A stretch of DNA of 64,000 nucleotides from Henriciella sp. (GCA_017642885.1 JAEPOM010000006.1:100008-164007), one strand, 5' to 3'; positions 35,565-44,155 are shown, counted from the stretch's first letter. Notes: generated by a model from the letters alone, not told the origin. A program made the numbers and translations.

Positions 35565-36227
35565 TTATTGTTCCATGCGGAACTCAAGGGGATAGACCAC
35601 ACCGGTCACAGTAACGGGCAGTCCATCACGGATTTGGGGCACAAATTTGACTTTTTGAACGGCCTTTTTTGCCGCGGTTTCAAACACTCGATCCGTGCAT
35701 TCTGCCTGTACATTCAAAGGCTCACCCCTGATGGAAACAGTCAGATAGACATCACAGTCCCCTTCCAGCCCCCGTTCAATTGCACGCGTAGGATAGACAG
35801 GAACTGGTTGTGTCACGGGCTGCAATGTTCGGACGGTGATGGCACTTACGCGCTCCGGAAGAATGGGAGCGAACTCTGTAGCTCCATAGTCAGCGGGCGC
35901 TATGCCTTCATATCCCGATACCGGCAAATCGACTTTTCTGATGTCTTTTACCAGCCTGGCCGGACGCGGCGGAGGGTCGATTGGTTTTAGTTTTGTGGGT
36001 CTGGGATCTGGGCGCCGTGGAGGGGGCGTCGTTTCGGCCTCAATGTATGGATTCACATCGTATACCGTTGGCTCAGGCGGCGTGAAATCATCAACGACAA
36101 TCAGCTGATGCATAATTGTGAAGAGCGAGATCGTGATTAGCCCAGCTGGCAAAACAACGACACCAAGACGTTTCAGACCGGTTCGCCCCGTTGCGGGTTC
36201 TAACGCGCTATGTTCCGATGCATACAT
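35565..36227 (-). CDS. tonB: TonB family protein, second copy
   Basis: TonB spans the periplasm to power outer membrane receptors. The 220-residue protein has one N-terminal membrane helix (GVVVLPAGLITISLFTIMHQ), a proline-rich stretch (TPPPRRPDPRPTKLKPIDPPP) and a C-terminal TonB domain (QPVPVYPTRAIERGLEGDCD, VYPLEF). Two cysteines in the domain (GDCDV and AECTD) are shared with the other TonB proteins of this window. ATG 36227 has GAGGG seven bases upstream; a TTG at 36233 is an alternative. It has its own strong promoter at 36264-36291. Confidence 0.92.
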   Translation of the reverse strand: MYASEHSALEPATGRTGLKRLGVVVLPAGLITISLFTIMHQLIVVDDFTPPEPTVYDVNPYIEAETTPPPRRPDPRPTKLKPIDPPPRPARLVKDIRKVDLPVSGYEGIAPADYGATEFAPILPERVSAITVRTLQPVTQPVPVYPTRAIERGLEGDCDVYLTVSIRGEPLNVQAECTDRVFETAAKKAVQKVKFVPQIRDGLPVTVTGVVYPLEFRMEQ

Positions 36228-36263
36228 CCGCAAACCCTCTTCGTGTTGTCGTGTTATATTATT

Positions 36264-36291
36264 ACTATATGTAATTTTGTAACATTGTCAA
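36264..36291 (-). promoter_or_regulatory. Strong sigma70-type promoter for the second tonB
   Basis: On the minus strand TTGACA (36286-36291), a 16-base spacer and TATAGT (36264-36269) match the housekeeping consensus in 11 of 12 positions. Transcription should begin near 36257, giving a leader of about 30 bases. The promoter begins 12 bases after the end of the terminator stem and may restart transcription there. Confidence 0.75.
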
Positions 36292-36302
36292 CACAAAAAG
36301 AA

Positions 36303-36326
36303 AGGGGAGATCGAGCGACCTCCCCT
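36303..36326 (-). terminator. Intrinsic terminator inside the TonB gene cluster
   Basis: AGGGGAG (36303-36309) pairs with CTCCCCT (36320-36326), loop of ten bases. On the minus strand the stem is followed by TTCTTTTTG. It follows the first tonB gene, which stops at 36349, and directly precedes the promoter of the second tonB. Confidence 0.75.
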
Positions 36327-36348
36327 ACCCTGTTGATATATAAGCGAA

Positions 36349-36972
36349 TTAATCCGCGAGCGTGAACTCAAGTGGATAAACCACATTCCGGCGTTCAGCA
36401 GCCTGACCCCGGATAATCTTAGGCGCAAATTCGACGCGGCTAACCGCGCGCTCGGCTTCACGCTTGAAAACCCGGTCTGAGCAATCTGCTTCAACATTGT
36501 AAGGCTTGCCGCGTGTATCCACGTCAAATCTTACGTCGCAAGAGCCTTCAATTCCGCGTTCCGCTGCTCGGCTTGGATAAGTCGGCACAGGCGGACGAAT
36601 CGGTTGAGCGTCCCGGTCTGAAATCGCAACCGGATCAATCGCGAGTGAGTTGAGCCGGGTTGGCGGCAGCTCACTAGGCGGTGCACCTTGAATGTTCGGC
36701 GTAGGCAGGTCGATGTCCGACTTGCTGGCCGTCAGCTTCGGCGGTGGCGGAGGCTTGTCAGCATTGTTCAGCTTACGCGGTTTGCTTCGTGCGCGACGCG
36801 TCACGTTTTCTTCCTGAGCTTCCGGCGTGATGCTTTCGAGATTGTATTCCCGGAGGTTATCCGGTTCCTCGAAATCAGCACTGATCAACCATCCCATTCC
36901 GCGAAACAGCAGAACGGTAACGATCGCAGCGACCGGCAGAACAACCAAACGAAACCATGGAGCATGAATCAT
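36349..36972 (-). CDS. tonB: TonB family protein, first copy
   Basis: The 207-residue TonB has a membrane helix (RLVVLPVAAIVTVLLFRGM), a short proline stretch (DKPPPPPKL) and a C-terminal domain (RPPVPTYPSRAAERGIEG, VVYPLEFTLAD). It shares the cysteine pattern GSCDV/ADCSD with the second copy, and the two differ mainly in the linker. It follows exbD by 12 bases and is closed by an intrinsic terminator. Confidence 0.93.
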   Translation of the reverse strand: MIHAPWFRLVVLPVAAIVTVLLFRGMGWLISADFEEPDNLREYNLESITPEAQEENVTRRARSKPRKLNNADKPPPPPKLTASKSDIDLPTPNIQGAPPSELPPTRLNSLAIDPVAISDRDAQPIRPPVPTYPSRAAERGIEGSCDVRFDVDTRGKPYNVEADCSDRVFKREAERAVSRVEFAPKIIRGQAAERRNVVYPLEFTLAD

Positions 36973-36984
36973 GGATTATCTCCT

Positions 36985-37395
36985 CTAATTGTTGACAACC
37001 GAGAGCGGCACGCGCCCCAGACTGTCAATTTCGTTGACGATCTCCATTAGATCGATCAGCACCCCGGCTTGAGCTTCAGCATCGGCCTGAACAACCAAGC
37101 GCCCTTTTGGGTTATCTTCGCGTAGTTCGCGAATACGGAACCCAACTTCTGACATCGAAACGACTTGCTTATTCATATAGATTTCGCTGTTCGCATCGAT
37201 CGCGATCAGGATCCCTAGCGGGTTCTGACGCTCCTTATTGTTTACTTCCACACGGTCGATTTCGACGCCAGGCTCACGAATGAACTGGGCCGTAACGATG
37301 AAGAAGATCAGCAGAATGAAGACCACATCGAGCATCGGTGTGAGGTTGACATCATCTTCGGCACTGTCTGCCGCTGCGCGCATTTTGCGAGCCAT
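36985..37395 (-). CDS. exbD: ExbD/TolR family protein, second copy
   Basis: This 136-residue protein has the single N-terminal helix with the proton-path aspartate (VNLTPMLDVVFILLIFFIV) and a periplasmic domain (GVLIDLMEIVNEIDSLGRVPLSVV). It pairs with ExbB proteins to drive TonB. It is distinct from the neighbouring ExbD in its periplasmic part and lies 12 bases after it. Confidence 0.93.
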   Translation of the reverse strand: MARKMRAAADSAEDDVNLTPMLDVVFILLIFFIVTAQFIREPGVEIDRVEVNNKERQNPLGILIAIDANSEIYMNKQVVSMSEVGFRIRELREDNPKGRLVVQADAEAQAGVLIDLMEIVNEIDSLGRVPLSVVNN

Positions 37396-37407
37396 AACTA
37401 GTCTCCT

Positions 37408-37812
37408 CTAACCTGCAGACCGGACGATATTCACCCGGTCCATTTGGGCGTCATAAGCAATATCACGCACTTCGATGATCGTGCCTGTGCGGGCCTGAGG
37501 ATGGGCTTGAATAATCAAGGCACTCTCTGGGTTTTCCGCACGTGCACGCTCCATACCGCCGCGCACCGCTGAGATATCCGTGAGCTTGCGATTGACCCGG
37601 ATCTGATCCGTTTCATCAATGTAAACAATGATCGCAGGCGCTGGATTACTTGGCGCGTTGGTTTGGGGTGGTGGTGGCTCCGCACCGAGCGCCTCTTCCT
37701 GGATGAAGGTCGAGGTCACGATGAAGAAGATCAACAGAATGAAGACCACGTCGAGCATAGGTGTCAGATCGACATGGGCTTCGTCGGATGGGCGACTGGC
37801 GCGTCCTCTCAT
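37408..37812 (-). CDS. exbD: ExbD/TolR family protein, first copy
   Basis: The 134-residue protein has the same DLTPMLDVVFILLIFFIV helix with the conserved aspartate. A proline-rich region (PPPPQTNAPSNPAP) precedes the periplasmic domain, which ends RVNIVRSAG. Its start codon shares one base with the upstream exbB stop (TGATG). With the second ExbD it gives two ExbD-type partners for two ExbB-type channels. Confidence 0.93.
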   Translation of the reverse strand: MRGRASRPSDEAHVDLTPMLDVVFILLIFFIVTSTFIQEEALGAEPPPPQTNAPSNPAPAIIVYIDETDQIRVNRKLTDISAVRGGMERARAENPESALIIQAHPQARTGTIIEVRDIAYDAQMDRVNIVRSAG

Positions 37813-38324
37813 CAGTAAATCTCCATCTGGTCTTCGACCTTTTGCACCAAGCGGCGGACTTTCTTGTCCATGCCGGTGGCAAATGGGATGCCTGAAATTG
37901 AGGCCACCATACCGGCCATGGTCGGGATCGTCGCTTGCGACACACCCCGCGACAGAGCCTTGGCGTCCGCGCCGTCTGTGATCGCCATGTTGTCAAACAC
38001 GGTTACCATTCCGGTCACGGTTCCGAGCAGTCCGAGCAGCGGCGCGAGTGCAACCATTGCCTTGGCAAAGGATACGTTCGCTTGAGCTTTTTGACGGACT
38101 TCGGAGACCAGTTTGTCTTTGACCCAGTGCGCGAATTTAGACTTGTGGTCAGAGCGCGAGCGCCACTCCGACAAAGCCTCTTCGGCTACAGCAGCATGTG
38201 CCACACGGAAGTAGAACAGTCGTTCCAGGATCAGGGCCCACATTATGAATGTGGCTCCCATAATCCATAGAAGCACTGGTCCACCGCGGGCCAAAAACTC
38301 CTGTAGTTCGGTCATTCCCAACAT
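37812..38324 (-). CDS. exbB: ExbB/TolQ proton channel protein, short
   Basis: The 170-residue protein has three membrane helices (VLLWIMGATFIMWALILERL, AMVALAPLLGLLGTVTGMV, a third near TMAGMVASISGIPF) with the ExbB/TolQ core. It is the size of the ExbB2 proteins of TonB2 systems, where it works with the long TtpC-like subunit encoded upstream. Confidence 0.93.
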   Translation of the reverse strand: MLGMTELQEFLARGGPVLLWIMGATFIMWALILERLFYFRVAHAAVAEEALSEWRSRSDHKSKFAHWVKDKLVSEVRQKAQANVSFAKAMVALAPLLGLLGTVTGMVTVFDNMAITDGADAKALSRGVSQATIPTMAGMVASISGIPFATGMDKKVRRLVQKVEDQMEIY

Positions 38325-38350
38325 ATTTGGGCTCCCGGGTAAGGGACGGC

Positions 38351-39742
38351 CTAAGCCGCCCCGCCTCGCTCTGCGCGTTCAGCCACAAGGCCAGCCGCTT
38401 GCTCATCCAGAATCTGCTGGTTACCGCGTGCCATGGCAGCAGCCAGAGCGTGGGTCAGCAGAAGTGGGATCGCAGCAACCAGACCAAGCACTGTGGTCAT
38501 AAGCGCAACTGAAATACCGCCAGCCATCAGTTTCGGATCACCGGCACCGAAGTTTGTAATCGCGGTAAAGGTGATGATCATACCGATAACCGTACCGAGC
38601 AGACCCATAAGCGGGGCCACAGCGGCCAGTACTTTGACGATGTCGTTGTAACGCTCAATTTTCGGAGACTCGCGAAGGATTTGTTCGTCGAGTTTCAGTT
38701 CGAGTGTTTCAAGATCAGCGTTCTTGTTGGTCTCGTAAGCCTCAAACACACGAGCGAGCGGGTTACCGTCGCCAGCTTGCTTGGTCTTGGCTGTAGAGCG
38801 GATCGCGTTGCCCATGAAGAAGAGCGTGAAGATCTTGAAGAGTGCAACGGACAGACCGATGACCAAAAGACCAAGAACGATGTAACCAACGATACCGCCC
38901 TGGTTCACGCGCTCACCAAGACCTGGCTTGTCGCCTTCAATTTTGAAGAGCTCACCACGGTTCGGGTCGAACGGAACGGTCAGAGTTTGTCCCTCATCCG
39001 CACGGATGAGCGATTGGAACGCACTGCGGAAACGTCCGCCTGGCTGACGCTGAAGCTTCTCAAGGAAGAAGTCGCCGTCGCCTGCACGCTCAATCGTTAC
39101 GAAGCCTGCATCATTGTCGGTCGCTGCGATGAACGTACCGACGCGAGTAACTGCAACTTCTTCGACAGACTCATCGTCGCCGCCCATAGAAACCGGCGAA
39201 GTGAAAGTTTTCACTTCCGACTGTGCGATCATTTCCTGAAGGATCGCCTTTGGAAGACGATCAAGCTCTTCACGAGTTGGAAGCGTCGTTGCTTCTGCAA
39301 CTTCGGACAGACCTTCATAGCGGCCCGGATATTCGAAGCTTGCGAGGCTTTCGCGCATGAGCGGCTGAACTTCACCAACAACGGCGCGGAATTCACCGAC
39401 CAGTTGAGCGAAGTCACCAGCCTGAATGTCAAGCTCTGTCGCGAGGGTGTCGATTTCGGCCTGATACGTATCAAACTGTGCGCCGAGCGCGTTGCCGCGG
39501 GCGTTGGCTGCGTTCAGTTCCGAACGGGCTTGCGCCATTTGGTTTTCTTGCTCCGCCGTTGCACGACGAAATTCATTCAGACGCTGCTCGTTTTCAGCGG
39601 AAAGCTCCTGGCTGTCCTGCTGAACGCGCGCAAGAATATCTGAAAGGGTCTGCGCCATTGCAGGCGCAGATGCGGCCATTGACGTGACAGCGAAAGCTGC
39701 CGCGATGCCAATGGTTTTAAGTGATTTTGTGAACGGTTTCAT
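38351..39742 (-). CDS. TtpC-like long ExbB/TolQ family protein with N-terminal coiled coil
   Basis: The 463-residue protein has a signal sequence (cleavage near PAMAQT), about 230 residues of periplasmic coiled coil and beta-rich domain, a transmembrane segment near GIVGYIVLGLLVIGLSVALF, and a C-terminal ExbB/TolQ channel domain (VAPLMGLLGTVIGMIITF). This is the layout of TtpC of TonB2 systems. ATG 39742 has AGGAAAG eight bases upstream and is preferred to the ATG at 39763. It lies 26 bases after DUF3450. Confidence 0.9.
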   Translation of the reverse strand: MKPFTKSLKTIGIAAAFAVTSMAASAPAMAQTLSDILARVQQDSQELSAENEQRLNEFRRATAEQENQMAQARSELNAANARGNALGAQFDTYQAEIDTLATELDIQAGDFAQLVGEFRAVVGEVQPLMRESLASFEYPGRYEGLSEVAEATTLPTREELDRLPKAILQEMIAQSEVKTFTSPVSMGGDDESVEEVAVTRVGTFIAATDNDAGFVTIERAGDGDFFLEKLQRQPGGRFRSAFQSLIRADEGQTLTVPFDPNRGELFKIEGDKPGLGERVNQGGIVGYIVLGLLVIGLSVALFKIFTLFFMGNAIRSTAKTKQAGDGNPLARVFEAYETNKNADLETLELKLDEQILRESPKIERYNDIVKVLAAVAPLMGLLGTVIGMIITFTAITNFGAGDPKLMAGGISVALMTTVLGLVAAIPLLLTHALAAAMARGNQQILDEQAAGLVAERAERGGAA

Positions 39743-39768
39743 GTGTTCTTTCCTCATCTCCATTGGGC

Positions 39769-40545
39769 TTACTGAACGTTAAGCTTGGTTGCGGGGACGT
39801 ACATCACATCTTGAGTACGCTTACCCTGAATGATGCGAATCGCTTTTTCGATTTCGGCCTTGTATTTGCTTTCAAGGTCGACCCACGACTGGGTTTCGCG
39901 ATCGTAGCGCTTCGCATAGCGACCGGTTGGATCCATATAGATCAGAGCGACACGACCAAACAGGACCATATCGACAGTCACTTCACGGTCGCCATCTACA
40001 GTGATGGTTTCCTTCCAGGTGTCTGTCTTGCGACCGACTTCCATTTCTGAAGTGTAGGCGTCCATGATCTGACGGTAACGCTCTGTCACGGAAACCGCAG
40101 GATCGCTCATATAGTCACGAAGGCGCTGAACGCGGGCCTTGCGGTCTTCGAGGCGGAACGGAAGGTCAGCATCGATGAAAGCATCGAGATCGTCGATCAG
40201 TGTCTCGAGCATTGGGACGGTCTGAGAGGTGATCTCGTCCACGCGGCTGAGCTGATCGGTCAGAGACGCGATTTCGCGCTGCTGACTTTCTACGGCAGCT
40301 TCCTGCTGGCGGGCATAAAGCTCCGCGGCCGTTTTACGCTGAAGCAGGGTCCGGAATTCACCGACCATGTCTGCGCGCTCGTCATCGAGCTGGTTGATTT
40401 GCTGCTGAACTTGTTCGGCGCGGCGGGTCGCCTGCTCGCCGGTCGCGATCGCGCGGTCCAACCCTTGTGCGACTGATGGCGCGGCAAAACCGACGACAAT
40501 AGCTGCTAGAATGGCTCCGCGAGCCGGTGTCAGAACATTCTTCAT
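39769..40545 (-). CDS. DUF3450 periplasmic protein
   Basis: This 258-residue protein has a signal peptide (cleavage after APSVAQG) and a long coiled coil (QVQQQINQLDDERAD to LTDQLSRVDEITSQ), then the DUF3450 signature (YRQIMDAYTSEMEVGRKTDT, LFGRVALIYMD). DUF3450 proteins always seem to sit at the head of TtpC-type TonB clusters and may connect the inner membrane complex to the periplasm. It is the first gene of the cluster. The upstream region has a palindrome shared with the TPR gene. Confidence 0.9.
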   Translation of the reverse strand: MKNVLTPARGAILAAIVVGFAAPSVAQGLDRAIATGEQATRRAEQVQQQINQLDDERADMVGEFRTLLQRKTAAELYARQQEAAVESQQREIASLTDQLSRVDEITSQTVPMLETLIDDLDAFIDADLPFRLEDRKARVQRLRDYMSDPAVSVTERYRQIMDAYTSEMEVGRKTDTWKETITVDGDREVTVDMVLFGRVALIYMDPTGRYAKRYDRETQSWVDLESKYKAEIEKAIRIIQGKRTQDVMYVPATKLNVQ

Positions 40546-40940
40546 GAAGTCTGCCTCTCACTCTCCTAATGGTGCGCCGCCGATGGACGTCGCTGAAACT
40601 TTTGTTGAGCTCCAACAGAATGTTGAAGCAATCTTTGCGGGGCACACACAAACCCGCACAGTTACAAAAAGGAAACCGGGCTAGGCCCACCTCCTCCCAT
40701 TTTTTGACCCTGAGACTTTTCGTCTTTCTAATCTACGCAGCGAACGGGATTAACCCGTGGTCATTTTCGCATACACGGTCACCTCTGCAAAAAGCTCGGG
40801 ACGTTGTCAAACTCTCATTCATAATTGAGGCAGTTGCAAGGCATTTTTGAAATATTATTACATAAGTGGGTGACAGCTATAGATAAGGTTCGGTGCACGC
40901 CTTGGTGCAGACGCTCTTTAAACGAGTGAGAAACAAAAAG
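40546..40940. other. 395-base intergenic region upstream of the DUF3450 gene
   Basis: The region separates tRNA-Gln from the TonB cluster. It holds the palindrome at 40609-40629 and a long AT-rich stretch (about 40830-40865) that could hold a promoter, but I cannot assign a -35/-10 pair. No gene is visible. Confidence 0.5.
40609..40629. promoter_or_regulatory. Palindromic site upstream of the DUF3450-exbB-exbD-tonB cluster
   Basis: GCTCCAAC (40609-40616) and GTTGAAGC (40622-40629) form an inverted repeat with one mismatch. It shares the GCTTCAACATT(C/T)TG core with the site at 35513-35534. The near edge is 64 bases before the DUF3450 start codon. It is a candidate operator for coordinate control. 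Confidence 0.45.
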
Positions 40941-41015
40941 TGGCTGGGGTGCCAGGATTCGAACCTGGGAATGCCGATACCAAAAACCGGTGCCTTACCA
41001 CTTGGCGACACCCCA
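40941..41015 (-). tRNA. tRNA-Gln (anticodon TTG)
   Basis: A complete 75-base cloverleaf on the minus strand with CCA encoded. The acceptor stem is TGGGGTG/CACCCCA, the anticodon arm is CCGGT-TTTTGGT-ATCGG with anticodon TTG, and the T-loop is GTTCGAATC. The D-arm contains AAGTGGTAAG. Confidence 0.96.
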
Positions 41016-41237
41016 ACTGAGCGGCGGACATAACCAATCCATTTTCCGCTTGCAACACCCAAATCACCGACAAGTTTCAATGAACTGCTTTTTTGGCAGA
41101 AACAGCTTTCGTGCCTCGCCCTTTTATGTACGAGCAAGAGCCCTCTTTCAAAATGGATGTGATCTTTGTGTTTTGACAAACCCGATCTTAACGCCCATAT
41201 CGTTATCCGATAAGAAACATTACGGAGCCTTTCTCCC

Positions 41238-43034
41238 ATGAAAACCTTTTTCGCATCCCTGGGCGGGGCCGTCATCGGATCAATCGTAGGATTGTTCCTG
41301 CTCTTCTTTATTGGTGTCGGCCTCATTCAGATGACCGTCAGCAATGCAATGAAGTCAGCAGCCGGCCCAGAAACAGGTCAAGACGACGGCGATCCGATCG
41401 TTCTGACTCTGGATCTTCGCACGGCCTATGCAGATCAGGCGCCGACCTCAGGCCCTGAACTCCTGTTTGGCGGCGGGACGGGTTTCATCGATATTATCTC
41501 CAAACTTGATGCCGCCGCATCCGACGATCAGGTCAAAGGCCTTTTCATACGAGCGAGTGAATTCGGAATCGGTTCATCCCGCGCCGAAGAGTATCGTGAC
41601 GCATTCTTGAAATTCAAAGCAGCGGACAAGTTCATCATCACCCACAGCCAGGGCTCTTATGGTGGAGGTCCTTCAGGCTATCGCGCAATTGCGCCATCCG
41701 ACGAAATCTGGATTCAGCCTGGTAGCGATATGATTGCCAGCGGAATCGTTTTTGAAACTCTGTTCTTCAAGAATCTCTTGGACAACATCTCCGTCACGCC
41801 CGAGATCGAAGCGCTGTACGAGTACAAGAACGCGCCCAACGTCTATAAAGAAGAAACATTCACCGAGCCGCACCGCCGAGCGATGACGGAACTCGCCGAA
41901 TCAATTTGGGACATTTCACTGGGCGACATCGCTACCGATCGAGGTATCACCGTCACGCAGGCCCGAACTGCTCTTGAAGCCAGCCCGATCAGCGGTGAGC
42001 AGATGATCCAGTATAACCTGGCGACGGAACTTGGATGGCCGGAACAGGCCCTCGACAAAGCGCGCGATCAAGCTGGCGAAGATTCCATCACGATTGATGT
42101 GGCGTCCTACAATGCCCCAGAAACAAAGTTTGGTGCCCCAGTTATCGCTATCGTTGGCGGACAAGGCCCGATCGTAACTGGAGATGAAGGTGGCAGCCTG
42201 TTCCAGGAAGGAAACGGCTTCGCTTCTGACGCGATTGCCTCCGCCCTCTACGAAGCTGGCCGTGACGAAGACGTTAAGGCCGTTGTTTTCCGTGTCGACA
42301 GCCCAGGCGGTTCTCCAACCGCTTCCGATCAGATCTGGCACGCGGTCAATTACATTCAGACCGAAGAACAAAAGCCTGTCATCGTATCGATGGCATCAGT
42401 TGCGGCATCTGGTGGCTATTATGTTTCGACCGGCGCCGACTGGATCGTCGCAAACCGGACGACGATCACCGGCTCGATTGGGATTTTCGGCGGCAAGATG
42501 GCGATCGATGAAGGATTGGCCCGCATCGGCGTTGATGCCGAGTCGATCAAAGTCGGTGGACCGTTCGCCGGAGCGTTTTCGACCACTGAGAAATTCACTG
42601 ACGAACAGCGCACAATGATTCGCGCTTGGCTCCAGCGCGGATATGACCGCTTCACTGGACTGGTGTCAGAAGGCCGAGAACTCTCACTCGACGACGTCGA
42701 CCAAATTGCACGTGGCCGCGTCTGGAGCGGCGAAGACGCCCTGGAAAAAGGCCTCGTTGACGAACTCGGTGGCCTGACCGTCGCGATCGCTAAGGCTCGT
42801 GAAATGGCCGAGATCGAAGACGACGCTGAAATTCGGGTAAAAACTTACCCAATGAATGATGGCGGCTTCGCGATCTTTGGCGCCTCTTCGTCTGCATCTG
42901 CGGCAGAGTTAAAAGCAATTGGTCAACTCGCCCAGGTCCTCAACGACCCAGAAATCCAGGCACTTCTGATGGAAGCCGAGACCATGCGGAACAGTCGAAT
43001 CCAGGCTCGCATGCCGACTTTCATCGAGCGCTGA
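41238..43034 (+). CDS. sppA: SppA, signal peptide peptidase (67 kDa type)
   Basis: SppA is a membrane-anchored serine/lysine protease that degrades leftover signal peptides. The 598-residue protein has an N-terminal membrane helix (VIGSIVGLFLLFFIGVGLI) and two tandem ClpP-like halves. The catalytic lysine is about residue 197 (EYKNAPNVYKEE) and the nucleophilic serine about 391 (SVAASGGYYVSTG); TGSIGIFGGK follows. The E. coli 67-kDa enzyme has the same size and arrangement. A terminator candidate follows at 43055. Confidence 0.93.
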   Translation: MKTFFASLGGAVIGSIVGLFLLFFIGVGLIQMTVSNAMKSAAGPETGQDDGDPIVLTLDLRTAYADQAPTSGPELLFGGGTGFIDIISKLDAAASDDQVKGLFIRASEFGIGSSRAEEYRDAFLKFKAADKFIITHSQGSYGGGPSGYRAIAPSDEIWIQPGSDMIASGIVFETLFFKNLLDNISVTPEIEALYEYKNAPNVYKEETFTEPHRRAMTELAESIWDISLGDIATDRGITVTQARTALEASPISGEQMIQYNLATELGWPEQALDKARDQAGEDSITIDVASYNAPETKFGAPVIAIVGGQGPIVTGDEGGSLFQEGNGFASDAIASALYEAGRDEDVKAVVFRVDSPGGSPTASDQIWHAVNYIQTEEQKPVIVSMASVAASGGYYVSTGADWIVANRTTITGSIGIFGGKMAIDEGLARIGVDAESIKVGGPFAGAFSTTEKFTDEQRTMIRAWLQRGYDRFTGLVSEGRELSLDDVDQIARGRVWSGEDALEKGLVDELGGLTVAIAKAREMAEIEDDAEIRVKTYPMNDGGFAIFGASSSASAAELKAIGQLAQVLNDPEIQALLMEAETMRNSRIQARMPTFIER

Positions 43035-43054
43035 ACCCATCTGACTGCGAACTG

Positions 43055-43081
43055 GGCCTTTCGAGTATTCCTCGGAAGGCC
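43055..43081 (+). terminator. Intrinsic terminator candidate after sppA
   Basis: GGCCTTTCGAG (43055-43065) pairs with CTCGGAAGGCC (43071-43081) over 11 bases, including one G-U pair, with a TATTC loop. The downstream tail TATTTCG is only mildly T-rich, so strength is uncertain. Confidence 0.55.
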
Positions 43082-43150
43082 TATTTCGTATGCCTCACAA
43101 CCTGCCGCGTCGCAGCACCGCATCGTTTTTTATCGGGGAAGCTCTTAGAT

Positions 43151-43525
43151 ATGGGTCAGAAAGAAGGGGCAGAAGCGATGTTGAAGTCCGTCCACAAATC
43201 CGATCAGCAACGCCATACAGCTGAATCGGCTCAGACCATGACCGATGTGCGCCATGAAGTGGATCGCATCGATCGTATCCTGGTCAGCCTTCTTGAAGAG
43301 CGGCAATCATTTATGGACGCGGCAGCGCGCATCAAGGGCTCACGTAAAGCGGTGCTCGATCGCCCTCGTATTGAGGACGTTGTAAGCAAGGTCAAAGCTG
43401 AAGCCGAACGTCAGGGCCTGTCCCCAGCCATCGCCGAGCCTGTCTGGCGAACATTGATTGATCGCTGCATCGCTTACGAGTTTGATTCGTTTGATCGTCT
43501 CAAACCCGGTTTGGACAAAACATAG
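43151..43525 (+). CDS. Chorismate mutase type II (AroQ fold)
   Basis: This protein of 124 residues or fewer should convert chorismate to prephenate or act on isochorismate. The AroQ pattern is visible: TDVRHEVDRIDRILVSLLEERQSFMDAAARIK, then EAERQGLSPAIAEPVWRTLIDRCIAYE, with the active-site arginine and lysine of the family. Start ATG 43151 is used, but MLKSVHK (43184) or MTDVRHE (43238) may be the real start since the domain itself needs only about 90 residues. It is not fused to a dehydratase or dehydrogenase. The 3' end overlaps the convergent HPt gene by 52 bases. Confidence 0.82.
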   Translation: MGQKEGAEAMLKSVHKSDQQRHTAESAQTMTDVRHEVDRIDRILVSLLEERQSFMDAAARIKGSRKAVLDRPRIEDVVSKVKAEAERQGLSPAIAEPVWRTLIDRCIAYEFDSFDRLKPGLDKT

Positions 43526-43851
43526 CTGGCGCGCGCGCACGCTTCGATAACGTGCACCAGGCTATCTTTGAGCGAAGATAGAATTGCCGCGGCCTCCACT
43601 CTGGAAACAGGTTCTTCTCCCCTACCCCGCGTTTCAACCAGCGCGCAGGCGTCGGCAAACTCGTGGGCGCCGATACTGAGCGCTGCGCCTTTCAGGGCAT
43701 GCGCAGCGTCTGCCCATTCTTTCTGATCATTCTCAGCCGACAGCATTCGACCCCAAGTTTCTGCCTGGTTTCGAAATATATCCAACACTTCATCAGCGAG
43801 GTTGGCATCCCCTCCGGTCATGTGCAGTAAATGATCTGTATCAATCTGCAT
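43474..43851 (-). CDS. HPt (histidine phosphotransfer) domain protein
   Basis: This 125-residue protein is a stand-alone histidine phosphotransfer module, which relays phosphate between response regulators. The phosphorylated His51 lies in AAHALKGAALSIGA, a canonical HPt helix. No partner kinase or regulator is adjacent. The C-terminal 17 codons overlap the convergent chorismate mutase gene and may be loosely constrained. Confidence 0.82.
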   Translation of the reverse strand: MQIDTDHLLHMTGGDANLADEVLDIFRNQAETWGRMLSAENDQKEWADAAHALKGAALSIGAHEFADACALVETRGRGEEPVSRVEAAAILSSLKDSLVHVIEACARASYVLSKPGLRRSNESNS

Positions 43852-43963
43852 GGTTCTGCCTTCCTGATCGAATCAATCGCTTTATTCAATTTTATCTGCC
43901 CTAGCCCCTTTTCGTTAAGACGATTCTAGTTTAATGTTTTTCGATAATATGTAGGGATTTATC

Positions 43964-44110
43964 ATGTTTGGGATTTTGATTGCTGTCCGCAATTTTACGA
44001 TCGCCGTTTTATTGGCGTGGATGGGTTTCTCCCTCGCGCCAGATAGCGACAAGAATGACGATTCAACTTCCGGCGCGCCAAATAACAGCGCTCTCTCATT
44101 TATCGGCTGA
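43964..44110 (+). CDS. Small single-pass membrane protein
   Basis: This 48-codon frame is ATG 43964 to TGA 44108-44110. It starts six bases after AGGGA. The first 25 residues (MFGILIAVRNFTIAVLLAWM and a short hydrophobic continuation) read as one membrane helix, followed by a polar acidic tail (DSDKNDDSTSGAPNN). It precedes waaA by 45 bases and may be co-transcribed with the lipid A genes. No homolog is recalled. Confidence 0.5.
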   Translation: MFGILIAVRNFTIAVLLAWMGFSLAPDSDKNDDSTSGAPNNSALSFIG

Positions 44111-44155
44111 GACTGAAGGTGGGCGAAAGCCCACTAATCAGTCTATAAGGTCGCG

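Noticed and set aside
38681..39643. A 320-codon plus-strand frame opposite the TtpC-like gene
   Set aside because: It is antisense to a gene with strong family motifs, has no ribosome site and reads as a low-complexity mirror of the real frame.
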